From: JAQIBY01 sp034721855
Lineage (GTDB): Bacteria; Bacteroidota; Bacteroidia; Bacteroidales; ML635J-15
Length of the DNA: 16,747 nucleotides
Assembly (NCBI GenBank): GCA_034721855.1
Contig: JAYENB010000124.1
Location: 1 to 16,747 of the forward strand
Reading direction: 5' to 3'
Shown: in pieces, positions 1 through 6,852 of the stretch
Layout: each line of letters opens with the position of its first letter
Numbering within the stretch: position 1 is the stretch's first letter
Notes under the pieces: generated by a model
Databases searched by the model: none
What the model saw: the letters and a program-made list of their open reading frames with translations, nothing else
What the model was told of the DNA's origin: nothing
Made by a program: the position numbers and the translations under genes

Positions 1-1806
1 TTACCCCAGGATAATCCCCACCATGGTAGCAGAGAGGAGGGAAGCGAGCATCCCGCCAAGCAAAGCCCTCATGCCGAAAATGGACAATTGTTTACGCTGA
101 TTGGGTGCCAGGGAACCGATGCCCCCGATTTGTATGCCAATGGAAGCAAAATTAGCAAACCCGCACAACATATAGGTAGCCATCAGGATGGATTTTTGTT
201 CGGCAAATGCACTGGCATCTTTTAGTTCAGCGAGGCTAATGTATCCGATGAATTCGCTCATGATGAGTTTTTCTCCAAGTAATCTGCCCACTAAATCAAT
301 ATCGGGCCCCGCCACACCAATAACCCACATTAAGGGGGCAAAGGTATATCCAAGAATAAATTGTAAGGAAAGGGATGTATATTCTCCGCTGGTGGCATCG
401 GCGATGACCGCATTCAGGTTTGTTAATCCCCCGATCCAGCCAAAGAAGCCGTTCAGTAAAGCTATCACAGCCACAAAAACCAACAGCATGGCAGCCACAT
501 TAACGGCTAGTTTAAGTCCTTCAGTTGTTCCGTTGGATAATGCATCCAGAATGTTTGAGCCAACCTTTTCTTTTGAAATTTCAACTTTACCACTTACGTC
601 TTTTGTCTGAGGCACCAGGATCTTTGAAACAACTATGGCTCCCGGCGCGGCCATTACCGATGCAGCAAGCAGGTGTTTGGCAAAAAGCAACCGCATTGCC
701 GGATCATCGCCGCCCAGGAACCCTATATAGGCGGCCAGCACACCTCCTGCTACTGTTGCCATACCTCCGATCATTACCAACAGTATTTCAGATTTGTTCA
801 TTCCCGCCAGGTATGCTTTGATCATCAGGGGAGATTCTGTTTGTCCAAGAAAAATGTTACCGGCTACAGACAAAGATTCAGCACCACTTATTTTGAGTAT
901 TTTTGTTAACATCCATGCCAAACCATACACAATTTTTTGTATGACGCCAAGGTAAAAAAGCACACTTGTCAGGGCTGAAAAGAATATGATGGTTGGCAGG
1001 ATCTGAAAAGCAAAAATGTAACCGTACGTGTCGGAGTCCATTAAACCACCGAGCAGGAACTCAGCTCCATCCTGACTAAACTGCAATATTTTTACAAATA
1101 CCTGGCCAACAAACTCAAAGAATGATTTTATAAAAGGCACTTTCAATATGCTGATTGCCAAACCGCCTTGAATAGCAAGCCCGACAAGCACAACCCTCCA
1201 GCTTACCGCTTTTCTGTTGGTAGAAAACAACCAGGCTATGAACAGCAAAAATACCATTCCCAGCAATCCCCGTAGCAACCCGATTAAAGAAAATCCCTGG
1301 TTTCCCAGGGTGGCATTTATGCTTTCTGTGCTACTGTAAACACGGTGGATTTTTATTTCCTTATCGTTGGCATTGTTGGTTAGCAACAAACTATCCACGC
1401 CTGCTTTTTCAACCGAAAAAACATAATCGGATTCAATGAAATCTTTTGCATTGAGGTTGAGAGCCTGTGGAATGGATAACCGGTTTTTGTGGTAAACCAA
1501 TATGCCCGATGTGCTGTCGTTTTCAGCCATAAGGATGGAATCGGGTTTATAAAAGTGGACTCCGGGACAAAGCATTAACTGCAATGTGTTGTTTTTATAT
1601 GTCCATAAAACAGGGGTGGTATCTGTTTCCGAAAACATCTCCCCGGTGCCGTCAGCAGAAAATATAATTTCCTGGTGAAAATCCGGAAGCGTACCACTAT
1701 ATACTCTGTATTTTCCCGGTTTAACAGGCGTTTCTTCGCCCTGAGCTATTAAGGAATTAAATATTCCTGCAATGATCAACAATACTAACCATATTTTGCG
1801 CTTCAT
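1..1806 (-). CDS. CNT-family (NupC-like) nucleoside transporter with N-terminal exported domain
   Basis: This 601-residue protein is predicted to import nucleosides with a cation gradient across the inner membrane. The concentrative nucleoside transporter core spans about residues 175-601. It shows GQTESPL at 321-327 (in characterised CNTs the Gln-Thr-Glu region contacts the base), a TVAGG motif near 351, an SEFIGY motif, and a late FANFASIGIQIGG motif with the conserved Asn and Ser that in the family contact ribose. Before the core are a signal-peptide-like hydrophobic stretch (residues 4-21) and about 145 soluble residues rich in predicted beta strands, which would lie in the periplasm; I do not recognise this domain beyond a loose lipocalin-like look. 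Classical NupC is about 400 residues, so this is an extended form. The gene is complete, with its stop at the window edge. It starts 3 bases after the upstream nuclease-family gene, so the two are probably co-transcribed. The substrate range (pyrimidine or purine) cannot be read from the sequence. Confidence 0.9.
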   Translation of the reverse strand: MKRKIWLVLLIIAGIFNSLIAQGEETPVKPGKYRVYSGTLPDFHQEIIFSADGTGEMFSETDTTPVLWTYKNNTLQLMLCPGVHFYKPDSILMAENDSTSGILVYHKNRLSIPQALNLNAKDFIESDYVFSVEKAGVDSLLLTNNANDKEIKIHRVYSSTESINATLGNQGFSLIGLLRGLLGMVFLLFIAWLFSTNRKAVSWRVVLVGLAIQGGLAISILKVPFIKSFFEFVGQVFVKILQFSQDGAEFLLGGLMDSDTYGYIFAFQILPTIIFFSALTSVLFYLGVIQKIVYGLAWMLTKILKISGAESLSVAGNIFLGQTESPLMIKAYLAGMNKSEILLVMIGGMATVAGGVLAAYIGFLGGDDPAMRLLFAKHLLAASVMAAPGAIVVSKILVPQTKDVSGKVEISKEKVGSNILDALSNGTTEGLKLAVNVAAMLLVFVAVIALLNGFFGWIGGLTNLNAVIADATSGEYTSLSLQFILGYTFAPLMWVIGVAGPDIDLVGRLLGEKLIMSEFIGYISLAELKDASAFAEQKSILMATYMLCGFANFASIGIQIGGIGSLAPNQRKQLSIFGMRALLGGMLASLLSATMVGIILG

Positions 1807-1809
1807 TAC

Positions 1810-2430
1810 TTACTTTTTATTGGGGTTACGCTTGTTAATTTCGTCACTTATTTTGGATGCTTGTTCATAAGCTTCCTGTTCAATAGCCTTCTGTAGCATC
1901 TCGTTCAGTTCTTCAAGGCTTTTGTATGACAGATTTTCTGAAGAGGATATTGTTTTATTTGACGTTGAGCTTTGCTTTTTGCCCTTGGTATCCTGATCTT
2001 TATCTTCATCTTCGCCTTCCAAATTGATGATAAGTCCTGCTTTGTCAATGATTTCCTGCGTAGTGTATATAGGGCAGTCAAACCGGAGTGCAAGGGCTAC
2101 AGCATCGGATGTCCTCGCATCAATTTCCATGATATTATTGTTTTTGATAACCATAAGACGAGAGTGAAACACGCCTTCTTCCAGTTTGTATATTTGAACT
2201 TCTTTTAACCAGAATTTTAGTTTTTTAGCCATGCTGATGAATAAATCATGGGTTAACGGACGCGGGGGTTTTAGTTTTTCGAGGTGTATAGCAATGGCCT
2301 GGGCTTCAAAACTGCCAATGATGATCGGAATGCGATGTTCACTGTCAACAGCTTCAAGCACAAGTGCATAAGCTCCGCTTTGCGTTTGACTATAAGAAAG
2401 CCCTAAAACTTTAAGTTTTATTTTATTCAT
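1810..2430 (-). CDS. Bifunctional nuclease family (DUF151) protein with C-terminal UvrB/UvrC motif
   Basis: This is a 206-residue cytosolic protein. Residues about 1-135 match the bifunctional nuclease (DUF151) fold: an opening KVLGLSYSQ strand, the RIPIIIGSFEAQAIA segment, the RPLTHDL segment, and a DARTSDAVALALR motif near residues 104-116. Residues about 136-165 are a charged, Ser-rich linker. Residues about 168-203 form a UvrB/UvrC-type helical hairpin (SLEELNEMLQKAIEQE followed by YEQASKISDEINKR). Members of this family in Bacteroidota and Thermotoga share this two-part layout. A plant homologue has reported DNase and RNase activity, but the bacterial role is not settled. The gene is the first of a probable two-gene unit with the nucleoside transporter 3 bases downstream, so a link to nucleotide salvage is possible but only inferred. 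Confidence 0.87.
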   Translation of the reverse strand: MNKIKLKVLGLSYSQTQSGAYALVLEAVDSEHRIPIIIGSFEAQAIAIHLEKLKPPRPLTHDLFISMAKKLKFWLKEVQIYKLEEGVFHSRLMVIKNNNIMEIDARTSDAVALALRFDCPIYTTQEIIDKAGLIINLEGEDEDKDQDTKGKKQSSTSNKTISSSENLSYKSLEELNEMLQKAIEQEAYEQASKISDEINKRNPNKK

Positions 2431-2457
2431 AAACAGATTCTATTTTCACATTCCACT

Positions 2458-2481
2458 ATGAGCACAAATATGAGCACAAAT
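2458..2481. repeat. Two exact tandem copies of a 12-bp unit
   Basis: ATGAGCACAAAT occurs twice back to back (2458-2469 and 2470-2481), about 30 bases upstream of the nuclease-family start codon. Read on the minus strand, the distal copy ends in TATATTTG, so the repeat overlaps a candidate promoter. Copy-number change here could alter promoter spacing. Confidence 0.85.
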
Positions 2482-2484
2482 ATA
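2477..2484 (-). promoter_or_regulatory. Candidate Bacteroidota -7 element for the nuclease-transporter operon
   Basis: The minus strand reads TATATTTG, a full match to the TAnnTTTG -7 consensus of the Bacteroidota primary sigma factor, and would place the transcript start about 40 bases before the start codon at 2430. No good TTTG -33 element sits at the usual 19-21 base spacing, so this is tentative. Confidence 0.35.
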
Positions 2485-2516
2485 AAAAAATCACGGGAAC
2501 TTTATGTTTTTTAAAA

Positions 2517-2784
2517 ATGTTTAAAATCAATATCTTTGATATCCCTATTTTTCTGATGCAGGGTGAAGGTGATTACCAGGTTTCCATGAAAAATTTCAGG
2601 AAATTCAGACGTGCCTTGCGTCGTTCTGATTCAGATTGGAAAGCAACATCGTATGAAAACATCAATCATTTGCTGTTTGAGAATGAATGAATGGGAGCCT
2701 TCCCGCAAAGAATACGAACGCAATGAAAATGTTGATGCGGTGTTGATTGAGGATATAAGTACCTGGATAAAGGATTTATATTGA
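2517..2784 (+). pseudogene. Frameshifted small gene, broken at a GAAT repeat
   Basis: An ATG at 2517 opens a 57-codon frame that stops at 2690. A second open frame, shifted by one, runs through to a stop at 2782-2784 and encodes a plausible protein tail (EWEPSRKEYERNENVDAVLI and on to WIKDLY). The frames meet at three tandem GAAT units (2681-2692). Removing one unit (4 bases) joins them into a single reading frame of about 88 codons. I do not recognise the protein; it is charged, with no signal peptide or membrane segment. It could be a decayed gene, a slippage-switched gene, or chance. Its position beside a four-helix-bundle remnant and a MITE-like insertion favours decay. Confidence 0.4.
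2681..2692. repeat. Tetranucleotide tract (GAAT)3
   Basis: Three exact GAAT units lie at the point where the two coding frames of the small broken gene meet. A change of one unit shifts the frame and would restore an uninterrupted product of about 88 residues. Three units is short for a hypermutable tract. Confidence 0.8.
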
Positions 2785-3070
2785 AGAAAGTAAACAACTA
2801 ATAAAAACATCAGGGTCAGTTGGTGCTATTTACATTGAAGCAAATGAATCATGAGCCCTGTCTAAAAAGTCAAAAAAATGAGAAATGCCACAAAGTCACG
2901 AAGACACCAAAAGTCACAAGTATTTGTATTGCAGCATTTTAAATTGTGAGACTTTGTGTCTTTGTGTCTTTTTTGTGTCTTAGTGGCAAGGAGATGACTT
3001 TTTAGACTGGGCTCAATCATTAATTAAGAAACGCTATAATAGTAGTGAAATTAAAAAGTTAATCTATGAT
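2771..3070 (+). pseudogene. Remnant of a four-helix-bundle (23S rRNA IVS-like) protein gene, interrupted by a MITE-like element
   Basis: One frame reads SKQLIKTSGSVGAIYIEANES from 2789 to 2851, which matches the conserved middle of the four-helix-bundle family originally named for intervening-sequence proteins of 23S rRNA (family signature SGSVGANYIEANESL). The N-terminal part of the gene is absent. Directly after the Ser codon the 162-bp element begins and gives an in-frame TGA at 2852-2854. Deleting the element and one copy of its target duplication restores a frame that continues with LIKKRYNSSEIKKLIYD, although this tail resembles the family less well. No start codon or complete gene remains, so this is a fossil. 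The downstream boundary is approximate. Confidence 0.6.
2853..3014. mobile_element. MITE-like non-autonomous element, 162 bp, with 20-bp terminal inverted repeats and 6-bp target duplication
   Basis: The left end (2853-2872, GAGCCCTGTCTAAAAAGTCA) and the reverse complement of the right end (2995-3014) match at 19 of 20 bases. Identical AATCAT hexamers abut both ends (2847-2852 and 3015-3020), as expected for a target site duplication. No transposase is encoded. Inside, the arms carry short tandem octad-like units (CACAAAGT, CACGAAGA on the left; TCTTTGTG repeats on the right) that also pair with each other, so the whole element can fold into a long hairpin. The termini resemble in style those of DDE-transposase insertion sequences, but I cannot name the parent family. 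Confidence 0.75.
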
Positions 3071-3073
3071 AAC

Positions 3074-3103
3074 AAAAAAAAGGCTCCCAAACGGAAGCCT
3101 TTT
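3074..3103 (-). terminator. Rho-independent terminator of the hydrogenase operon
   Basis: On the minus strand an 11-bp stem (AAAAGGCTTCC with GGGAGCCTTTT, one G-T pair) encloses a 4-base GTTT loop and is followed by a run of T. It lies 22 bases beyond the hydA stop codon, in the right orientation to end that operon. Confidence 0.88.
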
Positions 3104-3125
3104 CTAAATGAAAAATCAGTAAAAA

Positions 3126-4919
3126 TTAATACTTTTTACGTTTCTTATAAGTAGTGTGTAAGAGTTTATGTGATTTGTGTCCCAAAGGTTCACCAAGGAA
3201 TTCCTTGTAAATAGCCTGAATTTCCGGGTTATCGTGTGATTTTCTGAATTCGAGGCTTTCATCCTCTTCATAGATGGCTTCCATACGTTTTTGACGGATT
3301 TCGTCACTGACAGGCATGGGTTGACCACCACCACCCAGGCAACCACCGGGACAAGCCATGATTTCGATGAAATGATAATTGGCTTCTCCGGCTTTAACCT
3401 TGTCCATGAGTTTTTTTGCATTGGCCAAACCATGTGCGATAGCACAGTTGAGAGTAACACCTTCAAGGAAATCCCATTCGGGTTTCACGTTTTCGATTTT
3501 CACAGATGCTTCTTTCACGCCGCCAAGACCACGAACGGGAACAATGTTAAGGTTATCAAACGGCACTTCACGACCGGTTGCTATTTCGTAAGCTGTACGC
3601 AAGGCTGCTTCCATTACACCGCCTGTGGCACCAAAAATAACAGCAGCACCGGTAGATTTACCCATAATGCTATCGTAATTTTCATTTTCGAGTGCAGAAA
3701 AGTTTATCCCAGCCTGACGTATCATGGCAGCCAGTTCGCGTGTAGTGAGCACATAATCAACATCTTTGAAACCGCTGGCGCGCATTTCAGGACGGTCGGC
3801 TTCATATTTTTTAGCTGTACACGGCATAATGGAAACGGATACCATTTTCTTCGGGTCCAGGTGTTTTTTCTCAGCATAGAAAGTTTTTGCCAATGGCCCA
3901 AACATTTGCTGCGGAGATTTGCAGGTGGACACGTTATCAAGGTATTCGGGGTATTTATGTTCGATGAATTTTATCCATCCGGGTGAACAACTGGTTGTCA
4001 TTGGCAATTTCACGCTTTCGTCTTTGTCAACCAGTGCCTTTTTCAACCTGGTAAGCAGTTCTGTACCTTCTTCCATGATGGTAAGGTCGGCAGTAAAGTC
4101 TGTATCAAGGACAGAATTGAAACCAAGCCTGCGCAATGCAGCAACCATTTTGCCAGTTACCCTGTTTCCAGGTTCCAGATCCAGGTCTTCACCGAGACCG
4201 ATACGAACGGCCGGAGCTGTTTGTACTACAACGTGCAGTTCCGGATCATTGATGGCATCCCATACCTGGTCAATGTAATTCTTTTCAACAAGCGCTCCTG
4301 TAGGACAATGTAAAACACACTGACCACAATTTGTACAAACGACAGAATGCATAGGTTTGTCAAGGAATGTTGAGATTTTTTGCTCATCGCCTTTGTTGAT
4401 TACTGCAAGGGCAGAAATGCTTTGTATTTGTGTGCATGTTCTGACACAACGCTGACAACGAATACATTTCGAGTCGTCTTTAATGATAGCAGGCGATAAG
4501 TTATCAATGGTATATCCTTTTTCTTCAACAAGTTTTAGGAATGTATCTTCGCTGATTCTGTATTCGATGGCAAGTTCCTGTAATTCGCACTTCCCGTTTT
4601 TATAACAGTTTGTACATTCCGACTTGTGTTCTGATAAAAGCAATTCAATCACATGTTTTCTGGCCTGTCGGACTTTTGCTGAATTAGTAAAAATTTCCAT
4701 GCCTTCAGCTACAGGTGTAGCACAGGCTGCTGGCAGTGTTTTTGCGCCTTTTTGTTCCACAACGCATACCCTGCAGTTACCGGCAACGCAAAGGTCGGGG
4801 TGATGGCACAATGTAGGAATTCGGAAATTAAGTTTTTGTGCTGCATCAAGAATTGTTGTACCTTCTTCAACAGTAACCGGGATATTGTTTATTTTAAGAT
4901 TGACTTCAAATTTTCCCAT
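3126..4919 (-). CDS. hydA: [FeFe] hydrogenase catalytic subunit, NADH-linked multisubunit type (HydA/HndD-like)
   Basis: This 597-residue cytosolic iron-sulfur enzyme interconverts protons and H2 and takes or gives electrons through partner subunits. Domains in order: a 2Fe-2S ferredoxin domain with probable ligands C38, C49, C52 and C66; a His-Cys3 4Fe-4S site (H98, C102, C105, C111); two 4Fe-4S sites (C152/155/158/162 and C195/198/201/205); the H-cluster domain from about 225; and a fused small-subunit tail ending SHKLLHTTYKKRKKY. H-cluster motifs are TSCSPGW (309-315), MPCTAKKYE (365-373) and EIMACPGGCLGGGGQP (519-534, C523 and C527). The IMEEGTE segment holds the acidic residues of the known proton path. 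The first motif has Ser312 where the well-studied Clostridium enzyme has a second Cys (TSCCPAW). No extra C-terminal 2Fe-2S domain is present. It is the last gene of a three-gene operon, 31 bases after the NuoF-like gene. Its maturation genes (hydE, hydF, hydG) are not in this window. Confidence 0.93.
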   Translation of the reverse strand: MGKFEVNLKINNIPVTVEEGTTILDAAQKLNFRIPTLCHHPDLCVAGNCRVCVVEQKGAKTLPAACATPVAEGMEIFTNSAKVRQARKHVIELLLSEHKSECTNCYKNGKCELQELAIEYRISEDTFLKLVEEKGYTIDNLSPAIIKDDSKCIRCQRCVRTCTQIQSISALAVINKGDEQKISTFLDKPMHSVVCTNCGQCVLHCPTGALVEKNYIDQVWDAINDPELHVVVQTAPAVRIGLGEDLDLEPGNRVTGKMVAALRRLGFNSVLDTDFTADLTIMEEGTELLTRLKKALVDKDESVKLPMTTSCSPGWIKFIEHKYPEYLDNVSTCKSPQQMFGPLAKTFYAEKKHLDPKKMVSVSIMPCTAKKYEADRPEMRASGFKDVDYVLTTRELAAMIRQAGINFSALENENYDSIMGKSTGAAVIFGATGGVMEAALRTAYEIATGREVPFDNLNIVPVRGLGGVKEASVKIENVKPEWDFLEGVTLNCAIAHGLANAKKLMDKVKAGEANYHFIEIMACPGGCLGGGGQPMPVSDEIRQKRMEAIYEEDESLEFRKSHDNPEIQAIYKEFLGEPLGHKSHKLLHTTYKKRKKY

Positions 4920-4950
4920 GATATTATGAATTTTTAGGTGTCACAAATGA

Positions 4951-6117
4951 TTAATAAATTATTTCTTCTTTGAAATTGTCTATAATTGAAACAAACGGAT
5001 TGGCAACAGATTGTCCTAAACCACATTTAGCAGAAAGTTTCATGGTTTCTGCGAGTGATTTTAGTTCATCCAAGTAAGAAGCATCTTTTTTTCCACTCTT
5101 GATAGCTTCAATGCCTTTGAGTAACTGTTGACATCCAACCCTGCATGGTGTACATTGCCCACATGATTCTTCGGTAAAAAATTCGAGGTAATCGTGCAGC
5201 ACGTTGTACATGGATCTGCTTGAGTTGAATAACATCATAGAACCACCTGTGGGTATGCCTTCAAAACCGATTATACGGTCATCAAACTGTTTGCGTGGAA
5301 CGCAAAAACCTGCAGCTCCGCCAATCTGAACAGCTTTTGTATCGCCATCGCCAAATTCATTGACAAAATCACTGACAGGTAAGCCCATTTCCAGTTCGTA
5401 AATGCCGGCAATGGGTGTGTCCCCGGATACAGAAAATACTTTTGACCCACGGGAGTCTGTTGTTCCGAGTTTTTTAAATTCATCCGGTCCGATTCTGTTG
5501 ATCATGGTTGCATACACCAGTGTTTCAACGTTATTGATGACCGTTGGTTTGTTAAGGTATCCTTTTTTAGTGGGGTAAGGAGGTTTGTTTCTGGGTTCCC
5601 CGCGTTTGCCTTCCATGGATTCAAACAGTGCGGATTCTTCGCCGCAAACATAAGCACCACTTCCCCAGCGCAATTCGATATTGAAATCATCGCCTTTTTC
5701 TTTGAGGAACCTGTTGAATTCGTCAATTTGTTTGGTGAGGGTTTTGCGCATGAACCTGTATTCGGCACGTACATAGATAAAACCTTTTTTGGCTCCAATA
5801 GCATGTGCAGCAATTGCTATACCAGTAAAAACTTTACTTGGTACCTTTTCAAGAATTTTACGGTCTTTAAAGGTTCCTGGTTCGCCCTCATCAGCGTTGC
5901 AGATAATGTATTTTACAGGGTCATCTTCGGCACGTGTGAATTTCCATTTGAGCCCGGTTGGGAAACCAGCTCCACCACGCCCTTTTAAGCCGGAATCAAT
6001 CATGTCATTAATGATATCATCAGGAGAGCGTTCAAGTGCTTTGTCAAGGACTTCAAGCGCATTGCAGCCCTCTTGGTCAAAAATAAGGTCAACTTTATTT
6101 AATTTCGTCGTATTCAT
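4951..6117 (-). CDS. hydB: Short NuoF-like flavoprotein subunit of the hydrogenase (HydB/HndC-like core)
   Basis: This 388-residue subunit is predicted to bind FMN and NAD(H) and pass electrons between NADH and the hydrogenase chain. It shows the Gly-rich nucleotide site GLKGRGGAGFPTGLKWKF (43-60), NADEGEPGTFKDR (74-86), WGSGAYVCGEESAL (151-164), and an N3-type 4Fe-4S site with C319, C322, C325 (ESCGQCTPCR) and C365. Classical HydB and HndC proteins are near 600 residues, with an N-terminal thioredoxin-like 2Fe-2S domain and a C-terminal pair of 4Fe-4S clusters. Both are missing here, and the 30-base and 31-base gaps to the neighbouring genes leave no room for them, so the short form appears genuine and not a miscalled end. 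That resembles the NuoF core of complex I. The subunit may support NADH-dependent, non-bifurcating catalysis, which is an inference from domain content. Confidence 0.9.
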   Translation of the reverse strand: MNTTKLNKVDLIFDQEGCNALEVLDKALERSPDDIINDMIDSGLKGRGGAGFPTGLKWKFTRAEDDPVKYIICNADEGEPGTFKDRKILEKVPSKVFTGIAIAAHAIGAKKGFIYVRAEYRFMRKTLTKQIDEFNRFLKEKGDDFNIELRWGSGAYVCGEESALFESMEGKRGEPRNKPPYPTKKGYLNKPTVINNVETLVYATMINRIGPDEFKKLGTTDSRGSKVFSVSGDTPIAGIYELEMGLPVSDFVNEFGDGDTKAVQIGGAAGFCVPRKQFDDRIIGFEGIPTGGSMMLFNSSRSMYNVLHDYLEFFTEESCGQCTPCRVGCQQLLKGIEAIKSGKKDASYLDELKSLAETMKLSAKCGLGQSVANPFVSIIDNFKEEIIY

Positions 6118-6147
6118 ACCTTTTAAGTTTTTGAGTTATTAATAAAA

Positions 6148-6612
6148 TTATTTTTCCTGGTAATCATTGATGATTTCGATGACTTTTTCTTTTGTCAGCT
6201 CTGTGTAAATATCATCGTTGATCAACATAACCGGTCCTTTATGGCACCAGCCCATGCAATTGGCTGTCAACAACGTAAATTTTTTGTCTGGAGTGGTCTC
6301 TCCTTCATCAATTTTGAGCACATCTTTCAGTGTTTTGATGATTTCATCTTTTCCAGCTATATGGCAGGAAATGGTTTTACAGACCCTGATCACATATTTG
6401 CCCCGGGGGACAGTGTCAAGGAAGGTGTAAAAAGTTGCGGTGCCGTAAACATCTGCGGTGGAAATATCAAGCGTTTCTGCAACTTCAATCATGTCTTCCT
6501 CGTCAAGGTAATTTTTTTCCTCAACAATGGCTTGCAGAATCGGCATAAGTGCAGTTCTATTGTTGCCGAATGTCTTGATTTTACCCTGAATTAATTCCTT
6601 TACATCAGTCAT
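6148..6612 (-). CDS. hydC: NuoE-like thioredoxin-fold 2Fe-2S subunit of the hydrogenase (HydC/HndA-like)
   Basis: This 154-residue protein is the small electron-transfer subunit of the NADH module. It has the N-terminal helical domain of the NuoE family, including DVYGTATFYTFL (54-65), then the thioredoxin-like domain with four cluster ligands in the usual CX4C and CX3C pairs: C78 and C83 (CKTISC), C119 and C123 (CMGWC). Its length is typical for HydC/HndA. It is the first gene of the operon, followed after 30 bases by the NuoF-like gene and then hydA. Two Rex-like operator sites lie 21-55 bases upstream of the start codon, which suggests redox control of the whole unit. Confidence 0.92.
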   Translation of the reverse strand: MTDVKELIQGKIKTFGNNRTALMPILQAIVEEKNYLDEEDMIEVAETLDISTADVYGTATFYTFLDTVPRGKYVIRVCKTISCHIAGKDEIIKTLKDVLKIDEGETTPDKKFTLLTANCMGWCHKGPVMLINDDIYTELTKEKVIEIINDYQEK

Positions 6613-6632
6613 GGTAATAATCTGTTTTTAAG

Positions 6633-6650
6633 TTGTTACTAATTTAACAC
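6633..6650 (-). promoter_or_regulatory. Rex-like operator, promoter-proximal copy
   Basis: The plus strand reads TTGTTACTAATTTAACAC. Against the Rex consensus TTGTTAANNNNTTAACAA it matches 12 of 14 defined positions. It sits about 20 bases upstream of the first hydrogenase gene. Rex is a repressor that releases DNA when NADH is high; the rex gene itself is not in this window. The assignment rests on motif and context only. Confidence 0.55.
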
Positions 6651-6667
6651 TGTTAATAATTTAACGA
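6650..6667 (-). promoter_or_regulatory. Rex-like operator, distal copy
   Basis: The plus strand reads CTGTTAATAATTTAACGA, with a perfect GTTAA-N4-TTAAC core and 12 of 14 matches to the Rex consensus. Its centre is 17 bp from the centre of the neighbouring copy, so two dimers might bind on nearly adjacent helix positions. It precedes an NADH-linked hydrogenase operon, a typical kind of Rex target. Confidence 0.6.
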
Positions 6668-6701
6668 GCATTATGAATTACAATTTCTTAATAATCAGGA
6701 T

Positions 6702-6729
6702 AAAAATATTTAAATTGAAAAATCTCAAA
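6702..6729 (-). promoter_or_regulatory. Weak candidate promoter for the hydrogenase operon
   Basis: On the minus strand TTTG (6726-6729) is followed after 17 bases by TATTTTTA, one base off TAnnTTTG. The spacing is shorter than the usual 19-21. If real, transcription would begin near 6695 and the Rex-like sites would lie just downstream of the start as a roadblock. Confidence 0.25.
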
Positions 6730-6852
6730 CATGATATTTGTCACGTTTTTACTAATTAAATGCAGACTGATTTTAAATAGAAGAAAATGTGTTTATATGG
6801 CTTTAAAAATCAGGAAGATATGTTATAAATGTTGTGTAGCAGGTCAGTGTGT

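Noticed and set aside
188..610. 140-codon open frame on the plus strand
   Set aside because: Antisense to the membrane core of the nucleoside transporter; no supporting motif.
3291..3986. 231-codon open frame on the plus strand
   Set aside because: It lies fully antisense to hydA, which carries all hydrogenase motifs; the product has no recognisable domain.
5271..5483. Alternative minus-strand frame within the NuoF-like gene as a sign of frameshift
   Set aside because: The main frame runs unbroken through all NuoF motifs, so the alternative frame is a shadow.
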